Shown here: one piece after another, positions 29,674 to 38,604 of the stretch | How positions within the stretch are numbered: the first letter of the stretch is position 1 | Layout: every line of letters starts with the position of its first letter | DNA from: Paraburkholderia sprentiae WSM5005 | GTDB taxonomy: Bacteria; Pseudomonadota; Gammaproteobacteria; Burkholderiales; Burkholderiaceae | Direction of reading: 5' to 3' | Length of the DNA stretch: 64,000 nt | Assembly (NCBI RefSeq): GCF_001865575.2 | Contig: NZ_CP017562.2 | Location: 2,480,001 to 2,544,000, forward strand | Position numbers and translations under genes: made by a program | Notes under the pieces: model-generated | What the model was told of the DNA's origin: nothing | Databases searched by the model: none | What the model saw: the letters and a program-made list of their open reading frames with translations, nothing else

Positions 29674-31868
29674 CGACCCGACGCCCCAACGACAGGCTCG
29701 CCGCGCTCGCCACCCGCGCAGGCTTCGAGGTGGAGTGGCAGGACGCGCACCACAAGCCGCAGCACGTGCCCGAAAAGACCCTCGCGACGCTGCTCGAACG
29801 CATGGGTCTGCCGTGCGGCAACGCCACCGAGATCCGCCACAGCGCCGCCGCTTTGGAGGCCGAACTATCGGGCCGCAGGCTACCGCCGCTGATGACCGCG
29901 GTGATCGGGCGTGGCATCGCGCTGCCCGCGGCTGCGGTCAAATCGGGCAGCCATTACCGGATCGAACTGGAAAGCGGCGCGATCATCGACGGCCGCTTCA
30001 CCGCGCCGAGGGGCGAGCAAGCGCTGCTCACGCCGATCGACGAAGCGGGCTATCACACGCTCGTGATCAACGACCAGCGCATGACGCTCGCGGTCGCGCC
30101 GCCGCGCTGCTACACCGTCGCCGACGCGTGGCGCACGCTGCACGACGGCGAAGGCGAACCCGAAGCCGCGTCGCCCGCGCCGCCACTGTGGGGCATCGCC
30201 GCGCAGCTGTATGGCTTGCGCCGCCTAGGCGACGGCGGCATCGGCGATTACACGGCGCTCGCGCAGCTCGCGCGGCACGGCGCGCAGCGCGGCGCGCACG
30301 CGCTCGCCGTCAGTCCGACGCACGCGATGTTCAGCGCGCAACCGGAGCGCTTCAGCCCGTATGCGCCGTCATCGCGTTTGTGGCTCAACGTCAGCCATAT
30401 CGATCCGGCTGCGGTGTTCGGCGCGGACGCGGCTGCGTCGGCATCGGCGCAGGCCCGCGACGCATGGTCGACATACGAGGACCTGCCGCTGATCGACTGG
30501 GCCCACGCGACACCGCTGAAGCTCGCGGCATTGCGCGCGCTGTACGAGCAGTTCAACGCGAACGAGCGCCCGCAACATTCGCCGCGCGCGCTCGAATTTC
30601 ACGGCTTCTGCGAGCGCGCCGGGCGCGCGCTGGAAGATCACGCACGCTTCGAAGCACTGCAGGCCGCGCAGCTCGCGCAAGGCGGGGACGGCCATTGGCG
30701 CAACTGGCCCGAGGCGTTGCGCGACCCGCGCAGCCCCGAAGTCGAGGCGTTCGCCGCCGCCCATCGCGCCGAGGTCGACTTCCATCTGTTCCTGCAGTGG
30801 CTGGCCTCGCGCGGCCTGTTGCATGCGCAGCACGCGGCGCGCGAAGCCGGCATGGCGATCGGCCTGATCGCCGATCTCGCGGTGGGTTGCGACAGCGCCG
30901 GCAGTCACGCATGGTCCTATCCGAACGACATGCTGCGGGGCGTATCGGTCGGCGCGCCGCCCGACCTCTTCAACCAGGCCGGCCAGTCGTGGGGGCTCAC
31001 TACGTTCTCGCCGCGCGCGATGCGCACGCAAGGCTTCGCCGCGTTCATCGACATGCTGCGCGCGGCGTTCGCCCATGCCGGCGGGATCCGCATCGATCAC
31101 ATTCTCGGCTTGCGGCGCTTGTGGCTCGTGCCGGAAGGCGAAAGCGCGCGCAATGGCGCGTATCTGCGCTATCCGCTCGAAGACCTGCTGCGGCTGATCG
31201 CGCTCGAATCATGGCGGCATCGTGCGATCGTGATTGGCGAGGATCTCGGCACCGTGCCGCCCGGTTTTCGCGAGCGGCTCGACGAGCACGGCATCGAGGG
31301 GATTCGCGTGCTGTGGTTCGAAGGCGCGCCCGACGGCAACGGCTTCAAGGCGCCAGCCGATTGGGATCGCAACGCGGTCGGCACGACGACCACGCACGAT
31401 CTGCCGACCATCGCCGGCTGGTGGCGCGGCAGCGACATCATGTGGCGCAACCGCATCGGCCAGACGATGGCGCGCAGCGACGGGCGCGACCCCGAGGAAG
31501 CGGCGCTCGAAGAGCGCGCGCAACAGCGCGCCGACTTGTGGCGCGCGTTCCAGCAAGCGGGCGTGGCCGCACCCGACGTCGCGCCGCCGGGCGCCGACGA
31601 CCCGCCGGTCGACGAAGCGCTCGCGTTCGTCGCCGCGACGCCAGGGCCGCTCGTCACGTTCCCGCTCGAAGACCTGCTCGCGCTCGCCGAACAGCCGAAT
31701 CTGCCGGGCTCGATCGACGAGCACCCGAACTGGCGCCGCCGCATGACGCTGCCCGTCGACGCGATGTTCGACGACCCCGTGTTCACTGATCGCCTGCTGG
31801 CCGTCGACGGCGCGCGCCGCGCCGCCGCGCCGTCATCCAACCCTTCCGCGGAGCCTGACACGCCATGA
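29670..31868 (+). CDS. malQ: 4-alpha-glucanotransferase (amylomaltase)
   Basis: A 732-aa GH77 enzyme that disproportionates maltooligosaccharides, building chains long enough for TreY and releasing glucose. Nucleophile Asp476 (GIRIDHILGL) and acid/base Glu524 (VIGEDLGTVP) are present, as is TTTHDLPTIAGWW. The N-terminal 150 residues form the extra domain seen in long bacterial MalQ. Start is a GTG embedded in the treZ stop (GTGA) with GAGGAG upstream; the open frame continues upstream only as a shadow of treZ. Confidence 0.92.
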   Translation: MTTRRPNDRLAALATRAGFEVEWQDAHHKPQHVPEKTLATLLERMGLPCGNATEIRHSAAALEAELSGRRLPPLMTAVIGRGIALPAAAVKSGSHYRIELESGAIIDGRFTAPRGEQALLTPIDEAGYHTLVINDQRMTLAVAPPRCYTVADAWRTLHDGEGEPEAASPAPPLWGIAAQLYGLRRLGDGGIGDYTALAQLARHGAQRGAHALAVSPTHAMFSAQPERFSPYAPSSRLWLNVSHIDPAAVFGADAAASASAQARDAWSTYEDLPLIDWAHATPLKLAALRALYEQFNANERPQHSPRALEFHGFCERAGRALEDHARFEALQAAQLAQGGDGHWRNWPEALRDPRSPEVEAFAAAHRAEVDFHLFLQWLASRGLLHAQHAAREAGMAIGLIADLAVGCDSAGSHAWSYPNDMLRGVSVGAPPDLFNQAGQSWGLTTFSPRAMRTQGFAAFIDMLRAAFAHAGGIRIDHILGLRRLWLVPEGESARNGAYLRYPLEDLLRLIALESWRHRAIVIGEDLGTVPPGFRERLDEHGIEGIRVLWFEGAPDGNGFKAPADWDRNAVGTTTTHDLPTIAGWWRGSDIMWRNRIGQTMARSDGRDPEEAALEERAQQRADLWRAFQQAGVAAPDVAPPGADDPPVDEALAFVAATPGPLVTFPLEDLLALAEQPNLPGSIDEHPNWRRRMTLPVDAMFDDPVFTDRLLAVDGARRAAAPSSNPSAEPDTP

Positions 31869-34729
31869 CCGTTCCACGCTCCACGCTGCGCCTCCAGTTC
31901 CATCGAGGCTTTACGTTCGACGACGCCGCGCGGCGCGTCGAATGCTTCGCCGCGCTCGGCATCAGCCATCTGTATGCGTCACCGATCACGACGGCCGAGC
32001 CCGGCTCGATGCACGGCTACGACGCCGTCGACTACACCCAGGTCAGCGCCGAATACGGCGGCGAGGCGGGCCTGAAGCGCCTCGTCGACGCGCTGCGCGC
32101 GCACGACATGGGGCTCATCGTCGACATCGTGCCGAATCATATGGGCGTCGGCGGTTCGAGCAACGCGTGGTGGCTCGACATTCTCGAATGGGGCCGCCAC
32201 AGCACCTATGCGCGTCATTTCGACGTCGACTGGCATTCGCCCGATCCCGCGCTGCGCGGCAAGGTGCTGCTGCCGACGCTCGGCGCGTCGTACGGCGAAG
32301 AGCTGGCGGCCGGCCGCATCGGGCTGCATTTCGCACCCGACGGTGGACGCTTTTATATCGGCTATGGTCCGCACGTGTTCCCGGTCTGTCCGGTCGATTA
32401 CGCGGCGATCCTGCAAGGCGCCGACCGTGCCGATCTGAGCGCGCTCGCCCATCGCTTTCAGGGACTCACGACGCAGCCCGCCGATCAGCCGCGCGCCGCC
32501 GAGGCGCGCGACGCGCTGCGCGAGTTCGTCGAGCGCGAGGGCGAGTCGGCGATCGAGTTCGTGCTACAGACCTACGCGCCCGAAGACCCGCTCACGCGCG
32601 ACCGGCTGCATCGGCTGATCGAGCGGCAGCATTTCCGGCTCGCGTGGTGGCGCACCGCCTCCGACGAAGTGAATTGGCGGCGCTTCTTCGACATTTCGAC
32701 GCTCGCCGCGGTGCGCGTCGAGCGGCCCGAGGTGTTCGAAGCGGTGCATGCGCTGATCTTTCGCCTCTATCGCGAAGGGCTCGTCGACGGCTTGCGGATC
32801 GATCACATCGACGGGCTCGCCGAGCCGCGCGAATACTGCCAGCGTTTGCGCCAACGGCTCAGCGAGCTGCGCGACACCGCACCGTACGTGGTGGTGGAGA
32901 AGATTCTCGGCCGCGGCGAGCCCTTGCACGACGACTGGCCCGTCGACGGCACGACCGGCTACGACTTCATGAACGACGTCGGCGCGCTGCTGCACGATCC
33001 GGCCGGCGCCGAACCGCTCGCGCGCACGTGGGCCGAGATCACCGGCCGCAGCGCTAGCTTCGCCGATGAAGCGCGCGCCGCGCGCCGCAAGATTCTCGCG
33101 GAGAACCTCTCCGCGGAACTGGACCGCGCGGCGCGCGCGCTGCATCGCATCGCACGCGATTCGCTGAGCACGCGCGACTTCACCTACACGACGCTGCGGC
33201 GCGTGCTGGTCGAACTGGTCGTGCATTTCCCCGTGTACCGCATGTATCCGCAGAACGGCCTGCGCAGCGCCGCCGACAACGTCTATTTCGAGCAGGCGCT
33301 CGACGGCGCACGCGCTTCGCTGCCGCGCTCGGACCATGCGGCGCTCGAGCGCGTGAACGCGTGGCTCGGCGGCAGCACCGAGGACGCGCCGCCCGCACGG
33401 CCTGGCGCCCAGTCGCAGCAGGCCCAAGGCGGTGCGCCGCCGCCGCATGCGGGTTCGTCCCGGCGCAGCGCACAAACGCTGTTTTCGCAGCTGAGCGCAC
33501 CGCTCGCCGCCAAGGCGATCGAGGACACCGCGTGCTATCGCTACGGGCGTCTGCTGTCGCGCAATGAAGTCGGCTCGGACCCGGGCGAATTCGCGCTGTC
33601 GGTCGAGCAGTTTCACGCGGGCAACCTCGAGCGCGCGCAACGTTTTCCGCATGCGATGCTCACGACCGCCACGCACGATCACAAGCGCGGCGAAGACGTG
33701 CGCGCGCGGCTCGCGGTGCTCAGCGAGATCGCCGATGAGTGGGGTGCAACGTTGCGCGCATGGTCGACGTTGAACGCGCCGCAGCGTCGCGCGCCCGACG
33801 GCACGCCGATCAGCAGCGTGAGCCAGGACAAGAGCGACGCGTGGGCCCCCGGTCCCGCCGCCGAAGCGATGCTGTATCAGACGCTGGTGGGCTGCTGGCC
33901 GCCGGCGCTGCGCGCCGACGACGAAGCCGGCGTCAACGAGCTGGCCGAGCGCGTCGCGCAATGGCAGTTGAAGGCGCTGCGCGAGGCGAAGCTGCAAACC
34001 AGCTGGCTCGCACCCGACGAAGCCTACGAAGCCGGCTGCCGCGAGTTCCTGTTCGGCATCCTCGCGCCGCAACGGCGCGACGGCTTTCTGAAGGAACTGT
34101 CGGCGTTCGTCGAGCGCATCGGTCGCGCGGGCGCACTCAACAGCTTGCAGCAGACAGTGCTGCGTCTCGCGTCGCCTGGGATCCCTGATCTTTATCAAGG
34201 CACCGAGCTGTGGGACTTCAGCCTCGTCGATCCGGACAATCGGCGGCCAGTGGATTTCGCCACACGCGAGATGTGGCTGCCGCAAACCCAAACGCCGCCG
34301 TCGGAATTTCTCGCGGACTGGCGCAACGGCCGCGTGAAGCTCGCGGTGATCCAGCGCGTGCTGGCGTTGCGCGCGCATCTGCCGGAGCTGCTGAGTCAGG
34401 GCACCTATCTGCCGCTGACGGTGCGCGGCGTGCATGCGTCGAGTGTGATCGCGTTTGCGCGGCGCCATGGCAATGCATGGGCCGTGGTGATTGCGAGCCG
34501 GTTGGCGACGGGGTTGCTTGGCTCTGACACCGATCTGCCGCTCGTCGAGCCGGCGCAATGGGCGGATACGGCGATCGAAATGCCACCCGATCTGTCGGCG
34601 CGCGCACTGTTCGACTGGCTAAGCCCCGCCGCGCCGAAAGTCGACGATCACGGCCTGCTGTGTCTGCGCGACGCGCTCGCCGCGATGCCGGTCGCGGTGC
34701 TGATGGAGGATGGGGTGCCTCGAAGCTGA
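31865..34729 (+). CDS. treY: Malto-oligosyltrehalose synthase
   Basis: A 954-aa GH13 enzyme that converts the reducing-end alpha-1,4 bond of maltooligosaccharides to the alpha,alpha-1,1 bond of trehalose. It opens with RSTLRLQFHRGFTFDDAA and PNHMGVGG, both typical of TreY. Nucleophile Asp313 (GLRIDHIDGLAEPREY), acid/base Glu345 (VVVEKILGRGE) and TATHDHKRGEDVRARL are intact. An Ala/Gln/Pro-rich insert lies near residues 505-535. Last gene of the operon; its ATG overlaps the malQ stop (ATGA). Confidence 0.95.
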   Translation: MTVPRSTLRLQFHRGFTFDDAARRVECFAALGISHLYASPITTAEPGSMHGYDAVDYTQVSAEYGGEAGLKRLVDALRAHDMGLIVDIVPNHMGVGGSSNAWWLDILEWGRHSTYARHFDVDWHSPDPALRGKVLLPTLGASYGEELAAGRIGLHFAPDGGRFYIGYGPHVFPVCPVDYAAILQGADRADLSALAHRFQGLTTQPADQPRAAEARDALREFVEREGESAIEFVLQTYAPEDPLTRDRLHRLIERQHFRLAWWRTASDEVNWRRFFDISTLAAVRVERPEVFEAVHALIFRLYREGLVDGLRIDHIDGLAEPREYCQRLRQRLSELRDTAPYVVVEKILGRGEPLHDDWPVDGTTGYDFMNDVGALLHDPAGAEPLARTWAEITGRSASFADEARAARRKILAENLSAELDRAARALHRIARDSLSTRDFTYTTLRRVLVELVVHFPVYRMYPQNGLRSAADNVYFEQALDGARASLPRSDHAALERVNAWLGGSTEDAPPARPGAQSQQAQGGAPPPHAGSSRRSAQTLFSQLSAPLAAKAIEDTACYRYGRLLSRNEVGSDPGEFALSVEQFHAGNLERAQRFPHAMLTTATHDHKRGEDVRARLAVLSEIADEWGATLRAWSTLNAPQRRAPDGTPISSVSQDKSDAWAPGPAAEAMLYQTLVGCWPPALRADDEAGVNELAERVAQWQLKALREAKLQTSWLAPDEAYEAGCREFLFGILAPQRRDGFLKELSAFVERIGRAGALNSLQQTVLRLASPGIPDLYQGTELWDFSLVDPDNRRPVDFATREMWLPQTQTPPSEFLADWRNGRVKLAVIQRVLALRAHLPELLSQGTYLPLTVRGVHASSVIAFARRHGNAWAVVIASRLATGLLGSDTDLPLVEPAQWADTAIEMPPDLSARALFDWLSPAAPKVDDHGLLCLRDALAAMPVAVLMEDGVPRS

Positions 34730-34735
34730 GGCGGC

Positions 34736-34775
34736 AAAAAACGGTTGAGGCTTCGGTTGGCTCGGGCCTCAACCG
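34736..34775 (-). terminator. Intrinsic terminator of the CorC-type gene
   Basis: Read on the minus strand, CGGTTGAGGC and GCCTCAACCG form a perfect 10-bp stem with a 14-base loop, followed directly by six Ts. The stem begins in the last codons of the membrane-protein gene. It lies seven bases from the treY stop and probably also blocks transcription arriving from the plus-strand operon. Confidence 0.85.
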
Positions 34776-36112
34776 CCCTCGTCGTCGAACACCTTCGGAT
34801 ACACGCGCACGAGCACGATGCGCGGCCCCTTCATCTTCTTGACCACGACGTCGAAGTCTTCGAACTCGACGCGTTGCCCTTCGTCCGGCAGATCGTTGAG
34901 CGCCTGGATCACGAGCCCGCCGACCGATTCGGCCCTGCCTTCGTCGATGTCGATGCCCAACGCGCGTTCGAGCGACACCACCGGCAAGCTGCCCTTGCCC
35001 ATCAGCGTGCCGTCGTCCATGCGCGTCCAGTCGGCGTCGCCCTGACGGAACTCGTCGTGGATCTGCCCGACGAGCGCGCCGAGCAGGTTGTCGAGCGTCA
35101 GGAAGCCGATCGGTTTCGCGTTCTTATGGCCGACCAACGCGAAGTGCGGTGCCCCCTTGCGAAAGCGCCGGAACAGCTCGAGCGCCGGCATCTCGGGCTT
35201 CACGTACTGCACGGGCCGCACGTAGCGCGACAGGTCGTCGAGCGTGCTGCCCGCCTGGCGCGCGAGCAGCAGGTCCTTCAGGTGGATCATGCCGGCCACG
35301 CGCTCGCCCAATGCATCCTCGAACAGCGGATAGCGGCTGAAGCGGTGCCGCGCGACCACCTGCATGTTGTCGCGCAACGGCAGATCGCGCCGCAGGCCCA
35401 CCATTTCATACGACGGCCGCATCAGATCCGATACGGTCATGCGCGAGAAGTCGAGCGAGTGCGCGATCGTATTCCATTCGTCCTGGCTGTACGCGCCGGT
35501 CGACGAACCGAGTTCGTTCGCGACGTTCGCGCGGCGGCCGCGCAGGATCAGCTTCAGTTCGTCGGTCGAGTAATGCGAATCGTGACCGTGCTCGCTGTCG
35601 AGCCCAGCGGCCTTCAGCACCATGTTCGCACTGGTGTTGAGCAGCCAGATGGCCGGGTACATCGTCCAGTAGAAAACGTACAGCGGCAGCGCGGCCCACA
35701 GCGAAATCTTCTCCGCCTCGCGGATCGCGAGCGACTTCGGCGCGAGTTCGCCGACCACGATATGCAGGAAGGAAATGCACGAAAAGGCGAAGAACAGCGA
35801 AATGCCGTGGATCAGGTTCTCCGACTCGACGCCGATCACCGTGAAAAGCGGTCTCAGCAGTTGCGCGAACGCCGGTTCGCCGATCCAGCCGAGCCCGAGC
35901 GACGCGAGCGTAATGCCTAACTGACACGCCGACAGATAGGCGTCGAGCTGCCCGTGCACTTTCGCGAGCAGACGTCCGCGCATGCCATGCTGGATGGCGA
36001 GGCCTTGCACGCGGGTCTGCCGCAGTTTGACCAGACCGAATTCCGCGGCGACGAAAAAGCCGTTGAGGGCAACCAGAAACAATGCACCGATAAGGGCGAC
36101 AACCTGGATCAA
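34769..36112 (-). CDS. CorC/HlyC-type (CNNM family) membrane protein with CBS domains
   Basis: A 447-aa protein of the hemolysin-C/CorC group: an N-terminal DUF21 membrane domain with about four helices (to residue 180), two CBS domains (about 215-340, including DLMRPSYEMVGLRRDLPL) and a C-terminal CorC_HlyC domain (about 355-440). Homologues are linked to magnesium or cobalt transport. There is no ATG near the N-terminus. I chose TTG at 36112 because GGAG precedes it and a -10 at 36142-36147 would give a leader of about 20 bases. A TTG at 36133 (454 aa) is the alternative and would leave almost no leader. Confidence 0.85.
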   Translation of the reverse strand: MIQVVALIGALFLVALNGFFVAAEFGLVKLRQTRVQGLAIQHGMRGRLLAKVHGQLDAYLSACQLGITLASLGLGWIGEPAFAQLLRPLFTVIGVESENLIHGISLFFAFSCISFLHIVVGELAPKSLAIREAEKISLWAALPLYVFYWTMYPAIWLLNTSANMVLKAAGLDSEHGHDSHYSTDELKLILRGRRANVANELGSSTGAYSQDEWNTIAHSLDFSRMTVSDLMRPSYEMVGLRRDLPLRDNMQVVARHRFSRYPLFEDALGERVAGMIHLKDLLLARQAGSTLDDLSRYVRPVQYVKPEMPALELFRRFRKGAPHFALVGHKNAKPIGFLTLDNLLGALVGQIHDEFRQGDADWTRMDDGTLMGKGSLPVVSLERALGIDIDEGRAESVGGLVIQALNDLPDEGQRVEFEDFDVVVKKMKGPRIVLVRVYPKVFDDEGG

Positions 36113-36141
36113 AGCGACGGGCTCCGGCAACAAAAGTTGTC

Positions 36142-36147
36142 AGTATA
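36142..36147 (-). promoter_or_regulatory. Candidate -10 element for the CorC-type gene
   Basis: TATACT on the minus strand. The transcription start would fall near 36135, which fits translation from the TTG at 36112 rather than the TTG at 36133. No good -35 is seen. Confidence 0.4.
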
Positions 36148-36202
36148 GAGGCTGAAAGCTCGATGAAATATGGTTCGCGAGCTAACGCATGGGCTGCAGC
36201 GC

Positions 36203-37024
36203 TTATTTCGGCGTCGCCGCGCTCAACGGCACACGCAGCACGAGCGTGGCGGGGGTCGCGGTGTCGCTCTCCGCTCCGGTCGCATCGCTTTGCTCGAAGC
36301 TGCCGCCATGCGCCTCCGCGACGCGTTTGCTCAACGCGAACACCCACGCGATGCGCTTCGCCTCGCGCGGCTCGCAGGCTTGCTTGCGCGCGAACGCTTC
36401 GAGCACGTGCGGCAGTGCGGCGTCGTTCAATGCCGCGTGGTTCGGCTCGTAACTGACCCGTGCCTGCCACGTGCCGTTGTCCACGCGCGCGGCCAGTGCG
36501 ACCTCGGCGCCACGCGCGCTCGCCTCGGCGGCGAACATCAGCATCAGCCACAGCGCGGCGGCGAGGCGAGCGCGGTCGCCGTTCAACTGCTCGGTGGCGA
36601 GTTGCGAGTCGAGCCGCACGTCGACGCCACGCGCGCGGGCGAGGCCGGTGCGGACTTCCTCGACGGTTTCGTCGAGCAGCGGATGCAGTGGAAACGGTTC
36701 ATACGTGAGCGCGAGCGATTTCGTTTCGGCGCGCGTCGCATCGACGATCGTCTCGAGCAGCTTCACCTGCTGATCGACGCCGCTGCGAATGCCGGTGATC
36801 GCGCGCTGCGAGTTGGGGTCGTTCGCGTCGAGCTTGCGCTCGAGCACGTACGCCCAGCTGTGAATGGCATTCAACGGACCGCGCAGGTCGTGCGACACCA
36901 GCGACAGCACATGATCGCGCAAGAACAACGCGGTTTCCGCTCGGAGAAGCGCGCTGCGTTCGGAGATGACGAAGCCGGCTGACGCCGGCGGGGCGCCCGC
37001 AGTTCCGGTGGGTGACGTAGTCAC
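36203..37024 (-). CDS. Histidine-kinase-like protein with degenerate ATPase domain
   Basis: A 273-aa soluble protein. A HisKA dimerisation domain at about residues 38-105 has an intact H-box, SHDLRGPLN, with acceptor His45. The following domain aligns in layout with HATPase_c, but its ATP-binding boxes are lost: the N-box region reads DRARLAAALWLMLMFAAEAS without the Asn, there is no DxGxG box around 190-200, and the G2 position reads RIAWVFALSKRVAEAHGG instead of GxGLGL. The HGG tail is kept. It may be a phosphotransfer or dead-kinase protein, not an active kinase. GTG with GGAGGA seven bases upstream is the best start; an ATG at 37063 has none. No response regulator adjoins it. Confidence 0.75.
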   Translation of the reverse strand: MTTSPTGTAGAPPASAGFVISERSALLRAETALFLRDHVLSLVSHDLRGPLNAIHSWAYVLERKLDANDPNSQRAITGIRSGVDQQVKLLETIVDATRAETKSLALTYEPFPLHPLLDETVEEVRTGLARARGVDVRLDSQLATEQLNGDRARLAAALWLMLMFAAEASARGAEVALAARVDNGTWQARVSYEPNHAALNDAALPHVLEAFARKQACEPREAKRIAWVFALSKRVAEAHGGSFEQSDATGAESDTATPATLVLRVPLSAATPK

Positions 37025-37068
37025 GATCGAGTCCTCCCAGGCAATGCTGGGTGATGAAAGCAAGCCTC

Positions 37069-37074
37069 ATTATA
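37069..37074 (-). promoter_or_regulatory. Candidate -10 element for the kinase-like gene
   Basis: A perfect TATAAT on the minus strand, 45 bases before the GTG at 37024. The -35 region is poor. It supports the GTG start, because the upstream ATG at 37063 would lie too close to the transcription start. Confidence 0.45.
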
Positions 37075-37124
37075 GGCATCCCGTCCAGGCCGACGAGTGC
37101 GGCTGAACGTCCAGACGGGACGCA

Positions 37125-37151
37125 ATCGGCATGCCATATGGGAATGCCGAT
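37125..37151. promoter_or_regulatory. Palindrome upstream of the FKBP gene
   Basis: ATCGGCAT and ATGCCGAT flank an 11-base centre that itself contains CCATATGG. The 27-base element lies between the divergent kinase-like and FKBP genes and has no T run, so an operator is more likely than a terminator. Its protein partner is unknown. Confidence 0.4.
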
Positions 37152-37189
37152 GACACCGTGCAAGACTCGGCGATCGGCGTCAACGCGCC

Positions 37190-37195
37190 TACAAT
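37190..37195 (+). promoter_or_regulatory. Candidate -10 element for the FKBP gene
   Basis: TACAAT 34 bases before the FKBP start codon, which itself has AGGAG at good spacing. No clear -35 hexamer. Confidence 0.4.
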
Positions 37196-37229
37196 GTCGG
37201 TTTTTACGTTTTGATCTGAGGAGCAACGC

Positions 37230-37571
37230 ATGTCGACTGTGACGACCGAATCCGGCCTGAAATATGAAGACCTCGTGGAAGGTGGGGGCACCGAAGCCGT
37301 GGCCGGCAAGACCGTGACCGTGCACTACACGGGCTGGCTGACGGACGGCCAGAAGTTCGATTCGAGCAAGGACCGCAATGACCCGTTCGCGTTCGTGCTG
37401 GGCGGCGGCATGGTCATCAAGGGCTGGGACGAAGGCGTGCAAGGCATGAAGGTCGGCGGCAAGCGCAAGCTGACCATTCCGCCGCAACTCGGCTACGGCG
37501 TGCGCGGCGCGGGCGGCGTGATTCCGCCGAATGCGACGCTCGTGTTCGAAGTCGAACTGCTCGACGTCTGA
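37230..37571 (+). CDS. FKBP-type peptidyl-prolyl cis-trans isomerase
   Basis: A 113-aa single-domain FKBP without signal peptide, so cytoplasmic. The fold-defining residues are visible: [35 protein letters not shown] (active-site Trp and flanking residues), and the closing [19 protein letters not shown]. It speeds proline isomerisation in folding. The AraC-type gene begins 19 bases downstream and may be cotranscribed. Confidence 0.95.
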   Translation: MSTVTTESGLKYEDLVEGGGTEAVAGKTVTVHYTGWLTDGQKFDSSKDRNDPFAFVLGGGMVIKGWDEGVQGMKVGGKRKLTIPPQLGYGVRGAGGVIPPNATLVFEVELLDV

Positions 37572-37590
37572 GTTACATCGCGATGTTGTC

Positions 37591-38379
37591 ATGAGCCACG
37601 CCGCCGTCACCGCCCCTAACGTTTCGCTGCGCTGCTATGGCGCGATCGAAGCGTCGGACGTGCACGACTTCCACCAGGTCGTGCTCGGGCTCGACGGCGC
37701 GATGGTGATGGCGGTGGACGGTGTCGCACGGCAGATCGAGGCCGGCTGCGCATGGCTGATCCCGGCCGGCGCGCGGCACGATTACGCGGGCGTCGGCGCG
37801 AACCGGCAGCTCGTGCTCGATTTGCCGGCCGCGTCGCTGGCGGTGCCAGAACGGCTGTTCGAGCGCGCGCGGGCCGTGGCCGTCGATTCATCGCTCGCAC
37901 AGCTGGTGCATACGATTGCCGCCCATGCGGCGGACGGCGCGGACGAAACGCCAGCGAATGTCTTCGATAACCGCCGCTTCCATTGGGATGCCGCGGCACG
38001 CCTGGGCGCCGCGCTGATCGCCGATTCCGGTGCGCTTGCCGGTGCGCAGGCTGGAGGCGTTCGCCTCGATTTCGCGCGCATCGACCGCTGGCTGCGCGCG
38101 CATCTGTCCGAGCCGCTGAAGATCGCGGATCTCGCCGCGCACTGCGGCTTCGGCATGCGGCGTTTTCACCAACTGTTTATCGATGCGTTCGGCGAGACGC
38201 CGCATCGCTACTTGCAGCGGCTGAGGCTCGACACGTCGATCACGCTGCTTGCGGACCCGCGTCGTTCGTTGACCGATATCGCGCTCGAGATCGGCTTCGG
38301 CGATCAGAGCGCTTATACGCACGCGTTCACTCGGCGTTTCGGGTTGGCGCCCGGGCAGTGGCGCGCGTTGCGGCACTGA
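37591..38379 (+). CDS. AraC-family transcriptional regulator
   Basis: A 262-aa regulator. A cupin-like N-terminal sensing domain (about 1-90, with AGCAWLIPAGARHDYAG) precedes two helix-turn-helix motifs in the last 100 residues (LSEPLKIADLAAHCGFGMRR and RRSLTDIALEIGFGDQSAYT, then FTRRFGLAPGQWR). The effector and targets are unknown. The frame is open back into the FKBP gene, but the ATG after the stop is the only sensible start. Ribosome-binding site is weak, which fits readthrough from the FKBP gene. Confidence 0.9.
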   Translation: MSHAAVTAPNVSLRCYGAIEASDVHDFHQVVLGLDGAMVMAVDGVARQIEAGCAWLIPAGARHDYAGVGANRQLVLDLPAASLAVPERLFERARAVAVDSSLAQLVHTIAAHAADGADETPANVFDNRRFHWDAAARLGAALIADSGALAGAQAGGVRLDFARIDRWLRAHLSEPLKIADLAAHCGFGMRRFHQLFIDAFGETPHRYLQRLRLDTSITLLADPRRSLTDIALEIGFGDQSAYTHAFTRRFGLAPGQWRALRH

Positions 38380-38454
38380 GGACGTCGAAGGCTTCTGCCC
38401 GAGGCTTTGCTGCCTGCAACTCTCCAAACTCCTGTGGCCATTTCCGGCAGCAAC

Positions 38455-38490
38455 AAAAAGCCCGCTTTTGCGTCTGCAATAAGCGGGCTT
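38455..38490 (-). terminator. Intrinsic terminator after purF
   Basis: On the minus strand AAGCCCGCTT and AAGCGGGCTT form a perfect 10-bp stem with a 13-base loop and end in a run of Ts. It lies 115 bases beyond the purF stop and closes the long biosynthetic run; it also faces the end of the convergent AraC gene. Confidence 0.85.
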
Positions 38491-38604
38491 CATGTGTAAG
38501 GAGGTTGGCGCCGGGGCGGACGACCGTGGCTTTGCGCTGTTCGCTTCAGCTGTGTCGGGTTGCACCGCGTCCGCAGCCGGCATCAAATCGCGCGGTGCGT
38601 GCGT

